A stretch of 64,000 nt of DNA from Nitrososphaerota archaeon (GTDB lineage: Archaea > Thermoproteota > Nitrososphaeria > Conexivisphaerales > Conexivisphaeraceae): assembly GCA_015522695.1 (NCBI GenBank), contig WALT01000033.1:1-64000 (forward strand), given 5' to 3'. The first letter of the stretch is position 1; each line of letters begins with the position of its first letter. Under the pieces are notes generated by a model. It was not told the origin of the DNA, did not search any database, and saw only the letters and a program-made list of their open reading frames with translations. A program made the translations under genes and the position numbers. Shown one piece after another: positions 7,357-16,852 of this stretch.

Positions 7357-8490
7357 TCATGTGAAATCTGAGTGTAGGAGCTTCATCTCGGCTTCCGTTA
7401 TCCCTTCCTTCTTCGCCACCTCATAGACGAATGCCTCGAGCAGTATGAGGGTCCTGAGCTCGAATATCGAATCGGCTGGATTCCTAGGCAGATAACTGCT
7501 CCTGAGCCCCTTTATCCTCTGGATCCTTCTCCCAGGGACCTTCACGATGACATCGCTGAAGCCTCCAAGCGTGGATTCCGGAAAGGACGTCACCGATGCT
7601 ACCCTAGCACCTTTAGACTTAGCCCTAGAGGCCAGGAGCGCTGGAAGCTGCTCTCCTGATCCGGATATTATGAGCGCGACATCACCCCGGGTGACGGCTA
7701 CGTTCCCCCTGTCGAGCCAATAATACACCTCACGGATCTCATCCCTGTGGGATACATGTCTAAACCTCGTCACGAAGAATCTGGCGACTATCCCGGAGAA
7801 TCCCTCGCCTATGACCACGGTTTTGCCAGGCCACGGGTTAGATCCCCTGCGTGGACGTGGGAGAAGCCTATATAGCTCATCGAGCTCCATCGGGTTTGGG
7901 GTGAACGCATATATCAGCTTGAGCAAGTTCTCATAGTTCTCCCTAACACCCGTGTTCTCAGCAAGGTGACCGATGAACGCCAGCGATAACAGTAAACTTC
8001 TAAGCTCGAAGAGAGTCCCGAGAGGGGTTAGGGGTGCATGCCCCTCCCTCACCAATATCCTCTCGTAGTAATCCTCCGCCATGTCGAGCTTCGTTTTAGC
8101 TGGCACGTGGACGACGAGATCGGCCATCCTGGCTGCCGGACTTTGTGGTGATGCCGTGAAGACCACTATCTTAACTCCAGCCTCGCGTGCCACCGTGACG
8201 GTCTGCAACGTATACGTCGTGGCGCCACTTCCCGTGAACGCTATCAATAGATCGCTATATTTGATCACGTACGGTATATCATCTGGACCATAGCTCCTCT
8301 CGTAGCCCAGGTTTCTTAAGAACCTCATGAACGTCTCGGCGACGTCGCCGGATCGGCCAGCTCCAACTGTTATTATCCTCCCAGCCCCTTCGACGAGCTC
8401 CCTCAGCCTCCCCATCGTCTCCTCATCTGGGAGCTCGAGGGATACCAATAGTTCATGGAGTTCGCGATAGGAGTCGACGAGGGTGTCCAT
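7357..8490 (-). CDS. Tandem SIS-domain protein, duplicated 6-phospho-3-hexuloisomerase-like
   Basis: 377 residues made of two sugar-isomerase (SIS) domains, about residues 5-185 and 190-370. The first has the phosphosugar loop 'ITVGAGRSGDVAETFMRFL', 'LIAFTGSGATTYTLQTV' and the PHI-like 'PLGTLFELRSLLLSL'. The second repeats the plan with 'VVIGEGFSGIVARFFVTRF', 'ALIISGSGEQLPALLASRA' and 'SIFELRTLILLEAF'. PHI enzymes interconvert 3-hexulose 6-phosphate and fructose 6-phosphate and are usually single-domain tetramers of about 180-200 aa, so this fusion is unusual. No hexulose-phosphate synthase is beside it. Phosphosugar binding is likely; isomerase activity is a guess. A minus-strand TATA-like GCTTAAATAC lies at about 8525-8535. 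Confidence 0.75.
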   Translation of the reverse strand: MDTLVDSYRELHELLVSLELPDEETMGRLRELVEGAGRIITVGAGRSGDVAETFMRFLRNLGYERSYGPDDIPYVIKYSDLLIAFTGSGATTYTLQTVTVAREAGVKIVVFTASPQSPAARMADLVVHVPAKTKLDMAEDYYERILVREGHAPLTPLGTLFELRSLLLSLAFIGHLAENTGVRENYENLLKLIYAFTPNPMELDELYRLLPRPRRGSNPWPGKTVVIGEGFSGIVARFFVTRFRHVSHRDEIREVYYWLDRGNVAVTRGDVALIISGSGEQLPALLASRAKSKGARVASVTSFPESTLGGFSDVIVKVPGRRIQRIKGLRSSYLPRNPADSIFELRTLILLEAFVYEVAKKEGITEAEMKLLHSDFT

Positions 8491-8740
8491 CGATTGCTCC
8501 CTTGATGCCTGCCTTCCACCAGGTGTATTTAAGCTATCGCGTAATACTCATTGCCTAACCGCTCAAAGCTTTCTACCTTTCACCGCATTCCAACAAATGA
8601 TATCTCGACCCGATGTTCGGTGGTGGGGATCGTACAGCCGATTCCCTTCCGTCCATCGATTGTGCGTTCCATTCCAACTTCGATAGCACCGAATGTTCTG
8701 CATGAACGCTTATCTTCATCCCCGACTGAACACGTGCGTG
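8491..8740. promoter_or_regulatory. Divergent intergenic region between the tandem-SIS gene and the iron alcohol dehydrogenase
   Basis: 250 nt without a convincing gene. On the minus strand a TATA-like GCTTAAATAC at about 8525-8535 is placed to serve the SIS gene (start 8490). An in-frame upstream extension of the dehydrogenase (to 8693) exists but does not look like protein of that family. I see no clear operator or Shine-Dalgarno for the rightward gene. Confidence 0.4.
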
Positions 8741-9883
8741 ATGTTTCGGTTAAGGTTCGGTAGATTGATCGTATATTTCGGCGAAGGATCTACTGAGGCC
8801 CTAGCTGAGCATATATATGGCGTAAGGAGGGTTCTCGTGGTCACCGGAAGATCCAGCGCTAGGAGGAGTGGTGCCCTAGCCGATGTCATCAAGATCCTGA
8901 ACGACGCAGGCATCGAGCATGAAGTTTTCGATCACGTGTTCCCCAACCCGACGGATAGCGTCGTCGATTCTATAGTCGAGAAGGCGTCCGAATCCGGCGT
9001 GGAGGCGCTGATCGCTATAGGGGGTGGGAGTGTGATCGATTCAACGAAGTTCGCATCCGTCCTTCTGTGCTCGGGTGGGAAGGCCAGGGACTATCTGCTC
9101 GGCGACCTCTCTCCAAGGTGCTCGAAACCCGTGTACGCCGTGAACTTGACACATGGGACGGGCTCAGAGGTCGATAGATATTCCGTCGCGAATATCGAGG
9201 GGGAGAAATTGAAGATAGGGATCGATACGACGTATCCGGAGGTCAGCGTCGACAACCCCAGATACGCGCTCACGTTGCCGCTGGATCAAACGAGGTACAC
9301 GAGCATAGATGCCTTCTATCATTCCCTCGAGTCATCGACGAGTACGCTCTCCAATCCTCTGACGGAAACGCTGGCCTCCGAATCAGTATCGTTGATCGCC
9401 GGGCGACTTCCAAGGGTCCTGAAGTCTCCAGGGGACATCGAGGCCAGGGAGGACCTCCTCTATGCTGCATCCATAGCCGGAGTCGGGATAGATAATTCTC
9501 TCACCCATGTCGTTCACTCATTGGAGCATACCCTCAGCGGTGAGAATCCAATGCTACCTCATGGTGCTGGGCTCGCCATACTTGGTCCTCGAAGCATCCG
9601 TTACATGTACAAGGCTAGGCCCCAGACGTTAGCCCGTATCCTGAGGCCGCTCGATCCAGACCTGAGGCCGCTAGCAGTGGATGCCGAGAGGGCAGAGGCT
9701 GCTGTCAGGAGGTTCCAGGAGGGCGTTGGCCTCGTCGAGAACTTGGCCGATTATGGATTCTCAACTTCTGACGCCGATCGTGTGGCATCGAAGACCCTCG
9801 AGGTGTTCGGCAAGCTCACCGGCGTCGCACCGTTCTCGGTCTCCGAGGAAATCCTCGTGGAGATATACAAGGACGGGTTCTAG
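8741..9883 (+). CDS. Iron-containing alcohol dehydrogenase family protein
   Basis: 380 residues from the ATG at 8741. That start begins directly before the first beta strand; the open frame continues to 8693, but the extra 16 residues are not family-like. The NAD(P)-binding motif is 'ALIAIGGGSVIDSTKFA'. Metal ligands are suggested by 'DAFYHSLES', 'HVVHSLEHTLSGENPMLPHGAGLAI'. The family reduces aldehydes or ketones, or oxidises alcohols, using Fe2+ or Zn2+. Its last 4 nt overlap the convergent radical SAM gene. Substrate not assignable; lactaldehyde- or 1,3-propanediol-type enzymes are relatives. Confidence 0.82.
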   Translation: MFRLRFGRLIVYFGEGSTEALAEHIYGVRRVLVVTGRSSARRSGALADVIKILNDAGIEHEVFDHVFPNPTDSVVDSIVEKASESGVEALIAIGGGSVIDSTKFASVLLCSGGKARDYLLGDLSPRCSKPVYAVNLTHGTGSEVDRYSVANIEGEKLKIGIDTTYPEVSVDNPRYALTLPLDQTRYTSIDAFYHSLESSTSTLSNPLTETLASESVSLIAGRLPRVLKSPGDIEAREDLLYAASIAGVGIDNSLTHVVHSLEHTLSGENPMLPHGAGLAILGPRSIRYMYKARPQTLARILRPLDPDLRPLAVDAERAEAAVRRFQEGVGLVENLADYGFSTSDADRVASKTLEVFGKLTGVAPFSVSEEILVEIYKDGF

Positions 9884-10998
9884 GGTATTATCTCCACGGT
9901 GTTGTTGAACTTCGGGTAGCTGATTTCTTCCCAGGAGACCAACCCGCTCTCCACGGCTTTCCATATACGGTTCAGCCTGCCCAAGATGGTATCTATAGTC
10001 CTCCTCGTGACTCTACATATCGTATCGAAACCTTCCCTTCCCCATAATCTTTCCTTGAACGTATAGAGACATCTCCCTCCACATATCCTGAAGTAACTAC
10101 AACCCCCACATCCTTCACGGATCTCGGGATACCTCTCGACAGGCCATATCTCCTTGGTTTCGCCCAATCTTCCTAGAACGGCCCACCCCTCCTCCAGTGC
10201 TATCGGGCATGCCAATATCCTCCCATCTGTGCTTATGGCCACCGCATCGCTTCCGGCTCCACATGGCGGGTTCGGTCCTCCATCTAAATATCTCTTGATG
10301 ATCCCCTGAAATGGCGCTATCCCAAGGACAGATCCTTCCTCGATCCTCGACACCCATAACTCGGCCAACCTTTCCACGCCATGTAGATAACTTCCATCGG
10401 CCCATCCTTCAAATCCCCATCTCTCACTCCAGACGACGTTCAGTTGCCAGTGGACGTGATCGAAAAGTCCAAGGTTGAACAGATGCATCACGTCCCTATA
10501 TATATCGGTGTCCTCAGTGGCCGTCATCCTCGCTATCATATCACCCTTGAACCCCATCTCCCTCAGATATCTGGCGGCATCGAGGACGACCTTGTACACG
10601 CCCTTTCCCCTGTATTTGTCGGTGACCTCCTCGATTCCGTCGATGGATAGCAATATGGCATCCATTTCCAAGGGTATGATGGGCTTCACGCGTCTGATGA
10701 GTGTCCCATTCGTCTGCAAGACGAATCTGACCTTACCCCGAAGCCTTCTGATGACATCCTCCATGAACCAGGGATTCAGGAGCGGTTCTCCGCCATAGAA
10801 CGCGACGACTGCCTCCTCGTCTCTCTCGATGAGCTCGACGAGGTCATCTATCTCATAGGTGGGCCACCAGGGTACCAGATGAGGGTCGAACGTGCCGCCA
10901 CAGTACGAACATCTGAGGTTACATGCACCTGTGGTGAACACGATATAGAGCATCTCCGTCTTGGGATAAATAGCTAACCTTTTTACAGCATTCCACAT
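9880..10998 (-). CDS. SPASM-domain radical SAM enzyme, putative peptide-modifying (TIGR04084-like)
   Basis: 372 residues. The SAM-cleaving cluster motif is CX3CX2C at Cys26, Cys30 and Cys33 ('CNLRCSYC'), followed by 'VAFYGGEPLLNPWFM' and 'FVLQTNGTL'. The C-terminal third has a SPASM cysteine array: 'CGAGSDAVAISTDGRILACP', 'CGGCSYFRICGGRCLY' and a last Cys at 'TICRVTR', enough for two auxiliary [4Fe-4S] clusters. This matches an archaeal group annotated as putative peptide modifiers with unknown target. No small precursor gene is visible next to it. Only 11 nt separate its start from the divergent nitrilase, so the promoters must overlap. It could instead be an anaerobic sulfatase-type maturase. 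Confidence 0.8.
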   Translation of the reverse strand: MWNAVKRLAIYPKTEMLYIVFTTGACNLRCSYCGGTFDPHLVPWWPTYEIDDLVELIERDEEAVVAFYGGEPLLNPWFMEDVIRRLRGKVRFVLQTNGTLIRRVKPIIPLEMDAILLSIDGIEEVTDKYRGKGVYKVVLDAARYLREMGFKGDMIARMTATEDTDIYRDVMHLFNLGLFDHVHWQLNVVWSERWGFEGWADGSYLHGVERLAELWVSRIEEGSVLGIAPFQGIIKRYLDGGPNPPCGAGSDAVAISTDGRILACPIALEEGWAVLGRLGETKEIWPVERYPEIREGCGGCSYFRICGGRCLYTFKERLWGREGFDTICRVTRRTIDTILGRLNRIWKAVESGLVSWEEISYPKFNNTVEIIP

Positions 10999-11009
10999 TC
11001 CAGAACACG

Positions 11010-11783
11010 ATGACCAGCGTTAGGGTGGGAATAATACAGATTGGCAGGGTCGAAAGTCTGGAGGAAGGGATAGCCGGGATCAGCGGATTGGCGTCGACCC
11101 TTGGGAGGGTCGACGTTGCAGCGTTACCGGAGCTGTGGCTCCTCGATACGATGAACGATGATGATGAGGGGAAGTTGACCGCGGCGGCATCAGACATCGC
11201 CTCGAGGATCGGCGGCGTGCTCGTGACCGGGGGCTATAGAGCCGTTCGCGATGGTCGAGTGAATGTCGTGGCAAGGGCGATCTCTGCAGATGGCATCGTG
11301 GCTGAGGCCTCGAAGAGGTTCCCATCACACGCGATAGGGGAGAGGTTGGAGGTGTCGCCAGGTCGTGGCCCTACGACCTTCGACCATCCAGCCGGCAGGG
11401 CAGGGGTGGTCATATGTGTCGACGCGATCTATCCGGAGCTCGTCAGGAGGCCTGTGCTCAGCGGTGCCACCGTGATAATAAACGTGGCCAACATATCGTT
11501 CGATAGGATATACCTTTGGCGTGCCCTATCCCAGACGAGGGCCGCGGAGAACACCGTCTTCTTCGTCTTCGTCAACCTAGCCTCCGGCCGTTACCCAGAT
11601 GGCAGGGCTGTTGAGGGGAATAGTTTGGTCGCCACGCCTGAGGGTAAGATAGTGCTCGAGCTCAGGAGGGGGGAGACCGCCGAGGTAGTGGTGCTCGACT
11701 CCAGCGAGGTCGAGAGGATCAGGAGAAGGTGGTTATACTTAGAGGATATCAGGAGGGAATATGGGAAGGACAACAGTAAATAA
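11010..11783 (+). CDS. Carbon-nitrogen hydrolase (nitrilase/omega-amidase superfamily)
   Basis: 257 residues with the Glu-Lys-Cys triad in its expected places: 'VAALPELWLL' (Glu about 41), 'EASKRFPSHA' (Lys about 105) and 'GVVICVDAIYPEL' (Cys about 139). The superfamily cleaves non-peptide C-N bonds in amides or nitriles. The loop after the Lys differs from the usual K-HL/F form, so the substrate is unclear; omega-amidase or N-carbamoyl hydrolase types are possible. It is the first gene of a rightward set with coaBC and ppsA, 24 nt before coaBC. Confidence 0.8.
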   Translation: MTSVRVGIIQIGRVESLEEGIAGISGLASTLGRVDVAALPELWLLDTMNDDDEGKLTAAASDIASRIGGVLVTGGYRAVRDGRVNVVARAISADGIVAEASKRFPSHAIGERLEVSPGRGPTTFDHPAGRAGVVICVDAIYPELVRRPVLSGATVIINVANISFDRIYLWRALSQTRAAENTVFFVFVNLASGRYPDGRAVEGNSLVATPEGKIVLELRRGETAEVVVLDSSEVERIRRRWLYLEDIRREYGKDNSK

Positions 11784-11807
11784 CCTCCGCTCACGTCACC
11801 TAATGCT

Positions 11808-13067
11808 GTGATCAGCTGGAGCACGGTCGAAGATATCAAGGGTTCATGGTCGAGCATCCTCTCAGGGGTGAAGGTGGCGCTCTGTATAACCGGTAGTGCA
11901 GCAGCATATAAATCGATAGATCTGGCACGGCAGCTCATCAGGCATGGTGCGGACGTCATCCCCGTGATGACGCGGAGGGCGACCGAATTTGTGGGCCCGG
12001 AACTCCTTCACTGGGCTACTGGTAATAGACCAGTAGTGGAGCTCACCGGGGGGCTTGAGCACGTGGAGCTCGCCGGCGATAACCCGAGCTCAGTAAACGT
12101 GGTGCTAGTGGCACCGGCCACCGCCACCACGGTGTCCAAGATAGCTTGCGGTGATGCGTCGACGCCGGTCACGGCTCTCGTGAACGTAGCGTTGGGGACG
12201 GGGAAACCAGTGGTCGTCGTCCCTGCGATGCACGAACAGATGTACAGGAACCCAGCGATCGTCGAGATGATCGAGAGGCTTACCTCGATGGGCGTCCACG
12301 TATTGCCTCCCCTGATAGAGGAGGGTAAGGCGAAAATCCCACCCTTGGAGGAGATTGTGGAGGCTGTTATAGCCTCGCTCAGGAGGAAGACGATGAGGGG
12401 CTTCAAGGTGTTAATCACAGCTGGTCCAACTGTTGAGAGGATAGATCCGGTGAGGATCTTGACGAACCCCAGCAGTGGAAGGATGGGTGCAGCGATAGCT
12501 TGGGAGGCCCTCGCCAGGGGCGCTGAGGTGACGATCGTACACGGACCGGTACAGGTCCCTTTACCCAGACGATCCAGGCTCCGCAAGGTCTACACGACCG
12601 AGGAGATGCTATCGGAGGTCGAGAGGGCTGTCAAGGAGTGGGGACCGCACATGGCGATGGCCGTCGCCGCTGTCGCCGACTACAAGCCAGAGAGGGAAGC
12701 CGAGATGAAGATGTCCACGGAATCGGGACCCATACAACTGAGGTTCGTTCCTACACCAAAGGTGGTGGACAAATTGGCCGAGCTAGGCATTCCCGTGGCC
12801 GCGTTCAGGGCCGTCTATAAGGCTGGAAGCGACGACGAGATGGCGTTGATGGGAAGGGAGTACATCAGGAAACATTCCGGCATATTCGCCGTCGCGGTGA
12901 ACGATGTGTCGGAGCCCGGCTTGGGCTTCGCCAGCGAATATAATAGGTTTGTACTGGTCTCCAGGAACAAGGTCGAGAAGCTTCCACCGATGAAGAAGAG
13001 GGTCCTAGCCATCCACATCCTCGACTTCCTCGAGGGTGAGATCCCTGAACGCAACATAAATAACTAG
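11808..13067 (+). CDS. coaBC: Bifunctional phosphopantothenoylcysteine decarboxylase/phosphopantothenate-cysteine ligase
   Basis: 419 residues from a GTG start. The N-terminal flavoprotein CoaC domain (about 22-190) shows 'VALCITGSAAAYKSIDLARQL' and 'VVVPAMHEQMYRNPA'. The C-terminal CoaB domain (about 197-410) shows 'VLITAGPTVERIDPVRI', 'TNPSSGRMGAAIAWEAL' and 'MAVAAVADYKP'. Together they turn 4-phosphopantothenate and cysteine into 4-phosphopantetheine on the way to coenzyme A. The length is typical for Dfp/CoaBC. Three nucleotides separate it from ppsA. CoA demand fits the acyl-CoA synthetase and POR enzymes in this window. Confidence 0.93.
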   Translation: MISWSTVEDIKGSWSSILSGVKVALCITGSAAAYKSIDLARQLIRHGADVIPVMTRRATEFVGPELLHWATGNRPVVELTGGLEHVELAGDNPSSVNVVLVAPATATTVSKIACGDASTPVTALVNVALGTGKPVVVVPAMHEQMYRNPAIVEMIERLTSMGVHVLPPLIEEGKAKIPPLEEIVEAVIASLRRKTMRGFKVLITAGPTVERIDPVRILTNPSSGRMGAAIAWEALARGAEVTIVHGPVQVPLPRRSRLRKVYTTEEMLSEVERAVKEWGPHMAMAVAAVADYKPEREAEMKMSTESGPIQLRFVPTPKVVDKLAELGIPVAAFRAVYKAGSDDEMALMGREYIRKHSGIFAVAVNDVSEPGLGFASEYNRFVLVSRNKVEKLPPMKKRVLAIHILDFLEGEIPERNINN

Positions 13068-13070
13068 TGG

Positions 13071-15554
13071 ATGGCTACATTCTCTGGATTGTCGAACTCC
13101 GTTGCACCCACAGGACATTCGGTGATCGTTTGGCTCGAGGATACGGGCAAGGATAATGTGAACGTAGTCGGGGGCAAGGCCGCCAATCTGGGTGAGCTCG
13201 TCAAGAACGGCATCCCCGTACCACCGGGATTCGTCGTGACGGCGGAGGCCTACAAGAGATTTGTCGAGGAAACTGGGATACATGACGATATGATCAAGGT
13301 TCTGGAGGAGGTCGTCAAGACCGGCCTTCCACAGGAGTACGAGGAGGCTTCAAGGCGCTTCAAGGAGCTGATTATGAAGACATCGATTCCTCCGAGCATA
13401 GAGAGGGAGATCTCGAGGGCCTATAGCAGACTGGAGGAGCTCGCCGGCAACGAGTGCACAAGGGTAGCGGTGAGGAGCAGCGCTACGCTTGAGGACATGC
13501 CAGATGCTAGCTTCGCTGGACAACAGGATACATATCTTAACGTGACCTGTGGTGAGGAGGTCGTGGAGAGCGTCAAGAGGGCTTGGGCGAGCCTATGGAC
13601 GGCCAGGGCACTATCGTATAGGGATAGCTTGGGGTTGGGACACGAGAAAGCCTACATGGCGGTCATCGTGCAGAAGATGGTCAACAGCAGAAGTGCTGGG
13701 GTGATGTTCACACTCCATCCGGTAACGGGCGACAGGATGAAGATAGTGATCGAGAGCAGCTGGGGACTCGGGGAGGCGGTCGTGGTAGGACGAGTAACTC
13801 CAGACGAATTCGTCGTCGACAAGGAGAGCCTAGAGATCGTGGAGGCGACTGTAGCTAACAAGGACCAGGCATTACTGTACGATCAGGACACGAGAGATAA
13901 CGTCTGGGTCGATCTTCCCTCGAGCGTCGAGGAGCTGGAGAAGGTGAAGGGTGGGCTTCCATCGAAGGTATATGAGCTCATGAGGAAACATGCGATGGTG
14001 AGAGGGGAACCTTCATTGAGGAAGGAGGAGGTCGTCGAGCTGTCCAGGATAGCGAAGCGCGTGGAGGGGATGTACGGCATCCCGATGGACCTGGAATGGG
14101 CGATAGATGCCGATCTGCCCTTCCCGAAGAACGTGATCATATTGCAGGCGAGGGCTGAGACCGTATGGTCGAAGAAGGAAAGGAAGATAGAGCAGCTTCA
14201 GCGTCCAAGGGAAGAAGCTGCTGTCCTAGTTAGGGGGATTCCTGCGAGTCCCGGAATCGCCATGGGCACGGCGAAGGTGGCGCTCACCGTGGAGGAGGCT
14301 GCTAGATTGATGAGGAGGGGAGACATCCTGATCACGAAGATGACGAACCCTGATTGGGTTCCCTACATGAAGCTCGCCTCAGCGATAATCACGGATGAAG
14401 GCGGCATAACGGCACATGCTGCTATCGTCGCCAGGGAGCTCGGCATACCGGCGATAGTAGGTACTAGAAACGCCATGGACGCGATCAGGACGGGCACACA
14501 GATAACTGTCGATGCGACTAATGGCGTAGTATATGAGGGTATTGTGGAGGCGATGGCCAAGCCCGAGAGGGCGGCTGGGGTCATGCCAGCCCTCTCAAAG
14601 CGAGAACTGAGGGAACTGTATCCGGTCACCGCTACGAAGATTTATATGAATCTGGGCGAGCCCGAGGCCATAGACAAGTATGTGGACCTGCCGTTCGACG
14701 GCATAGGCTTGATGAGAATAGAGTTCGTCATATCAAGTTGGATCGGCTACCATCCTCTCTACCTGATAGAACAGGGCAGGGGTGAATTCTTCGTCGAGAA
14801 GCTTGCGGACGCGATGGCGAAGGTAGCCAGGACCATCTATCCTAGGCCAGTCGTGGTCAGGTTCAGCGACTTCAAGAGCAATGAGTATAAGCAACTCAGG
14901 GGTGGTGAGAAGTATGAGCCAGATGAGCGTAACCCCATGCTCGGATGGCGAGGTGTATCTAGATATATCAGCCCGGAGTACGAGCCAGCGTTCAGGCTGG
15001 AGGTCAGGGCGATAAGAAAGGTCAGGGAACATTATAGGTTGGGGAACGTCTGGATAATGTTCCCCTTCGTCCGCACGACATGGGAGCTCGACAGGGCCCT
15101 CGAGATAATGAAGGACGAGGGCCTCAAGAGGACGCCGGACTTCAAGGTATGGGTTATGGCCGAGGTGCCGAGCATCGTGTTCATGGCGGACGAGATCTCA
15201 GATAGGATAGATGGTTTCAGCATAGGTAGCAATGACCTGACACAGCTCGTGCTCGGCGTCGATAGAGATTCAGCCCTCCTGGCGGAGAGGGGCTACTTCG
15301 ACGAGAGGGATCCAGCTGTGACAAGGGCCATCAAGACGTTGATAGAAATCGCACACAAAAATGGGGTCACCGCATCCATATGTGGTCAGGCCCCGAGCGT
15401 CTACCCGGAGATAACGGAGTTCCTTGTAGGGGCAGGCATAGACAGCATAAGCGTGAACCCGGACGTGGTGACGAGGACCAGGAGGTTAGTGGCGAGCATA
15501 GAGAGGAAGCTGATGCTCAACAAGCTACGCAGGTTGGACGATAGGAAACCGTGA
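13071..15554 (+). CDS. ppsA: Phosphoenolpyruvate synthase (pyruvate, water dikinase)
   Basis: 827 residues, full length. The N-terminal ATP-grasp domain has '[16 protein letters not shown]', '[20 protein letters not shown]' and '[13 protein letters not shown]'. The central phosphohistidine domain has '[21 protein letters not shown]' split around His about 447. The C-terminal TIM barrel has 'GIGLMRIEF', '[17 protein letters not shown]' and the proton-donor Cys in 'ASICGQAPS' near residue 772. It makes PEP from pyruvate and ATP for gluconeogenesis, and in thermophilic archaea may also work in the glycolytic direction. It follows coaBC by 3 nt. Confidence 0.95.
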   Translation: MATFSGLSNSVAPTGHSVIVWLEDTGKDNVNVVGGKAANLGELVKNGIPVPPGFVVTAEAYKRFVEETGIHDDMIKVLEEVVKTGLPQEYEEASRRFKELIMKTSIPPSIEREISRAYSRLEELAGNECTRVAVRSSATLEDMPDASFAGQQDTYLNVTCGEEVVESVKRAWASLWTARALSYRDSLGLGHEKAYMAVIVQKMVNSRSAGVMFTLHPVTGDRMKIVIESSWGLGEAVVVGRVTPDEFVVDKESLEIVEATVANKDQALLYDQDTRDNVWVDLPSSVEELEKVKGGLPSKVYELMRKHAMVRGEPSLRKEEVVELSRIAKRVEGMYGIPMDLEWAIDADLPFPKNVIILQARAETVWSKKERKIEQLQRPREEAAVLVRGIPASPGIAMGTAKVALTVEEAARLMRRGDILITKMTNPDWVPYMKLASAIITDEGGITAHAAIVARELGIPAIVGTRNAMDAIRTGTQITVDATNGVVYEGIVEAMAKPERAAGVMPALSKRELRELYPVTATKIYMNLGEPEAIDKYVDLPFDGIGLMRIEFVISSWIGYHPLYLIEQGRGEFFVEKLADAMAKVARTIYPRPVVVRFSDFKSNEYKQLRGGEKYEPDERNPMLGWRGVSRYISPEYEPAFRLEVRAIRKVREHYRLGNVWIMFPFVRTTWELDRALEIMKDEGLKRTPDFKVWVMAEVPSIVFMADEISDRIDGFSIGSNDLTQLVLGVDRDSALLAERGYFDERDPAVTRAIKTLIEIAHKNGVTASICGQAPSVYPEITEFLVGAGIDSISVNPDVVTRTRRLVASIERKLMLNKLRRLDDRKP

Positions 15555-15631
15555 TATACCACCAGAGCCCTCAGATCCTGGGGGAGGAAGTATCCTTAAG
15601 TTCTGAGCCCCTCGAGGAGCTTTGAGGAACG

Positions 15632-16819
15632 ATGGGCGAAGCTGACCCCAACCTCGAGATGATAGGGGAGGGCCTATATAAGCCGGACTACAGGCTCAAT
15701 ATAGTCACCCTTGCCAATAGCGTGCTCGCCGCCCTCGGCTATAGACCACATGGATCTAAGCTTCCCCCCGACCTTCACCAAGCATTGGAAGGGGGTGAAA
15801 GGATAGTTCTAGCAGTGCTGGACGGGTTGGGAGCTTCGATTATAGAGTCGAGCATCCCCTTCATGAAGCTCCGTGAGCTGGGCTTCTATACGAGGATAAG
15901 CTCCGTTTTTCCCTCCACCACGAGCTCCGCGCTCGCCAGCCTAGCGACGGGGCTCGAACCGGCTTCACACGGCCTCCTGGGCTTCACGATGTTGTGCAGG
16001 AAGGCAGGTGGATTGATCAAGCTCCTCAGGCTTCCGCAAAGCCTCTCATGGAGAGGGATGGAGCCTGATATTCTCTCACCTCTCGACATAATGGGAGAGA
16101 GGACGATCTACGAGACGATGGCCAGGGAGGGTGAACCGCCACTCCTCCTCACAAGACGACATCTAACCGATTCCCTGCTCACGAGGACCCTTTACTCAGG
16201 CTCAGAGGTCCTCGGCTACGCCGAGCCGGAGGATGGCTTGATAGCCCTCGACAGGGCACTCCAGGGCAACCATAGACTGATAACGTTCTATTCCGAAATC
16301 TTCGACGTCGTCGGCCATATATATGGCCCCTCATCGTTGGAGGCATCTCTACAGGCCGATAGGCTCCTCTCATTGTTTACAAAGCTGGAGGGACATGGAA
16401 ACTCTAGGCTCATAGTGACGGCCGACCACGGGATGATCTGGATCGGCGGCAGACAGTATCAGCTGGCCGAGGATGAGGAGGTGTTGGAACACCTGGAGCT
16501 CCCTCCATATGGTGACATGAGGGCGACGATGTTGAAGTCCTCGTCTGAGGGATTGCTAGATCTGCTGGAGGACAGGGGTGCTGGCTCATGGTTTACGGTC
16601 CTCGAGAAGCGGAGCGTGGTGGAGAAGGGGCTTCTGGGCTCGAGCGATCTCGGTAAGTATTCTGAACTTAGGCTCGGCGACTACGTCCTAGTTCCTGGAC
16701 CGGGATCGGCGTTCGACCTCAAGCTGAGGAGACGTGGAAAATCCCACAAGCTCCTCGGGGGTCATAGCGGCCTCGACCCTGAGGAACTACTGGTCCCCTT
16801 ACTCATCATCGATATTTAA
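15632..16819 (+). CDS. Alkaline phosphatase superfamily protein (type I phosphodiesterase/nucleotide pyrophosphatase)
   Basis: 395 residues. Metal and nucleophile motifs of the superfamily are in order: 'VLAVLDGLGASIIES' (first Asp), 'SVFPSTTSSALASLATG' (Thr/Ser nucleophile), 'DVVGHIYGP' (Asp/His), 'IVTADHGMIWIGG' (Asp-His) and 'GGHSGLDPEELLVPLL' (last His). Such enzymes hydrolyse phosphodiester or pyrophosphate bonds. No signal peptide or membrane span is visible, so it acts in the cytoplasm or leaves by an unknown route. The gap from ppsA is 77 nt, perhaps with its own promoter. Confidence 0.85.
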   Translation: MGEADPNLEMIGEGLYKPDYRLNIVTLANSVLAALGYRPHGSKLPPDLHQALEGGERIVLAVLDGLGASIIESSIPFMKLRELGFYTRISSVFPSTTSSALASLATGLEPASHGLLGFTMLCRKAGGLIKLLRLPQSLSWRGMEPDILSPLDIMGERTIYETMAREGEPPLLLTRRHLTDSLLTRTLYSGSEVLGYAEPEDGLIALDRALQGNHRLITFYSEIFDVVGHIYGPSSLEASLQADRLLSLFTKLEGHGNSRLIVTADHGMIWIGGRQYQLAEDEEVLEHLELPPYGDMRATMLKSSSEGLLDLLEDRGAGSWFTVLEKRSVVEKGLLGSSDLGKYSELRLGDYVLVPGPGSAFDLKLRRRGKSHKLLGGHSGLDPEELLVPLLIIDI

Positions 16820-16852
16820 CCTATATTAGTCCTCGGTTCAAATACCTCTTCG

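Noticed and set aside
12008-12586. 192-codon minus frame inside coaBC
   Set aside because: Antisense to a well-supported gene with Ser/Thr/Ala-rich shadow composition.
16821-16852. Possible tRNA T-arm (GGTTCAAATACC)
   Set aside because: Only 33 nt between genes and no acceptor, D or anticodon arms around it.
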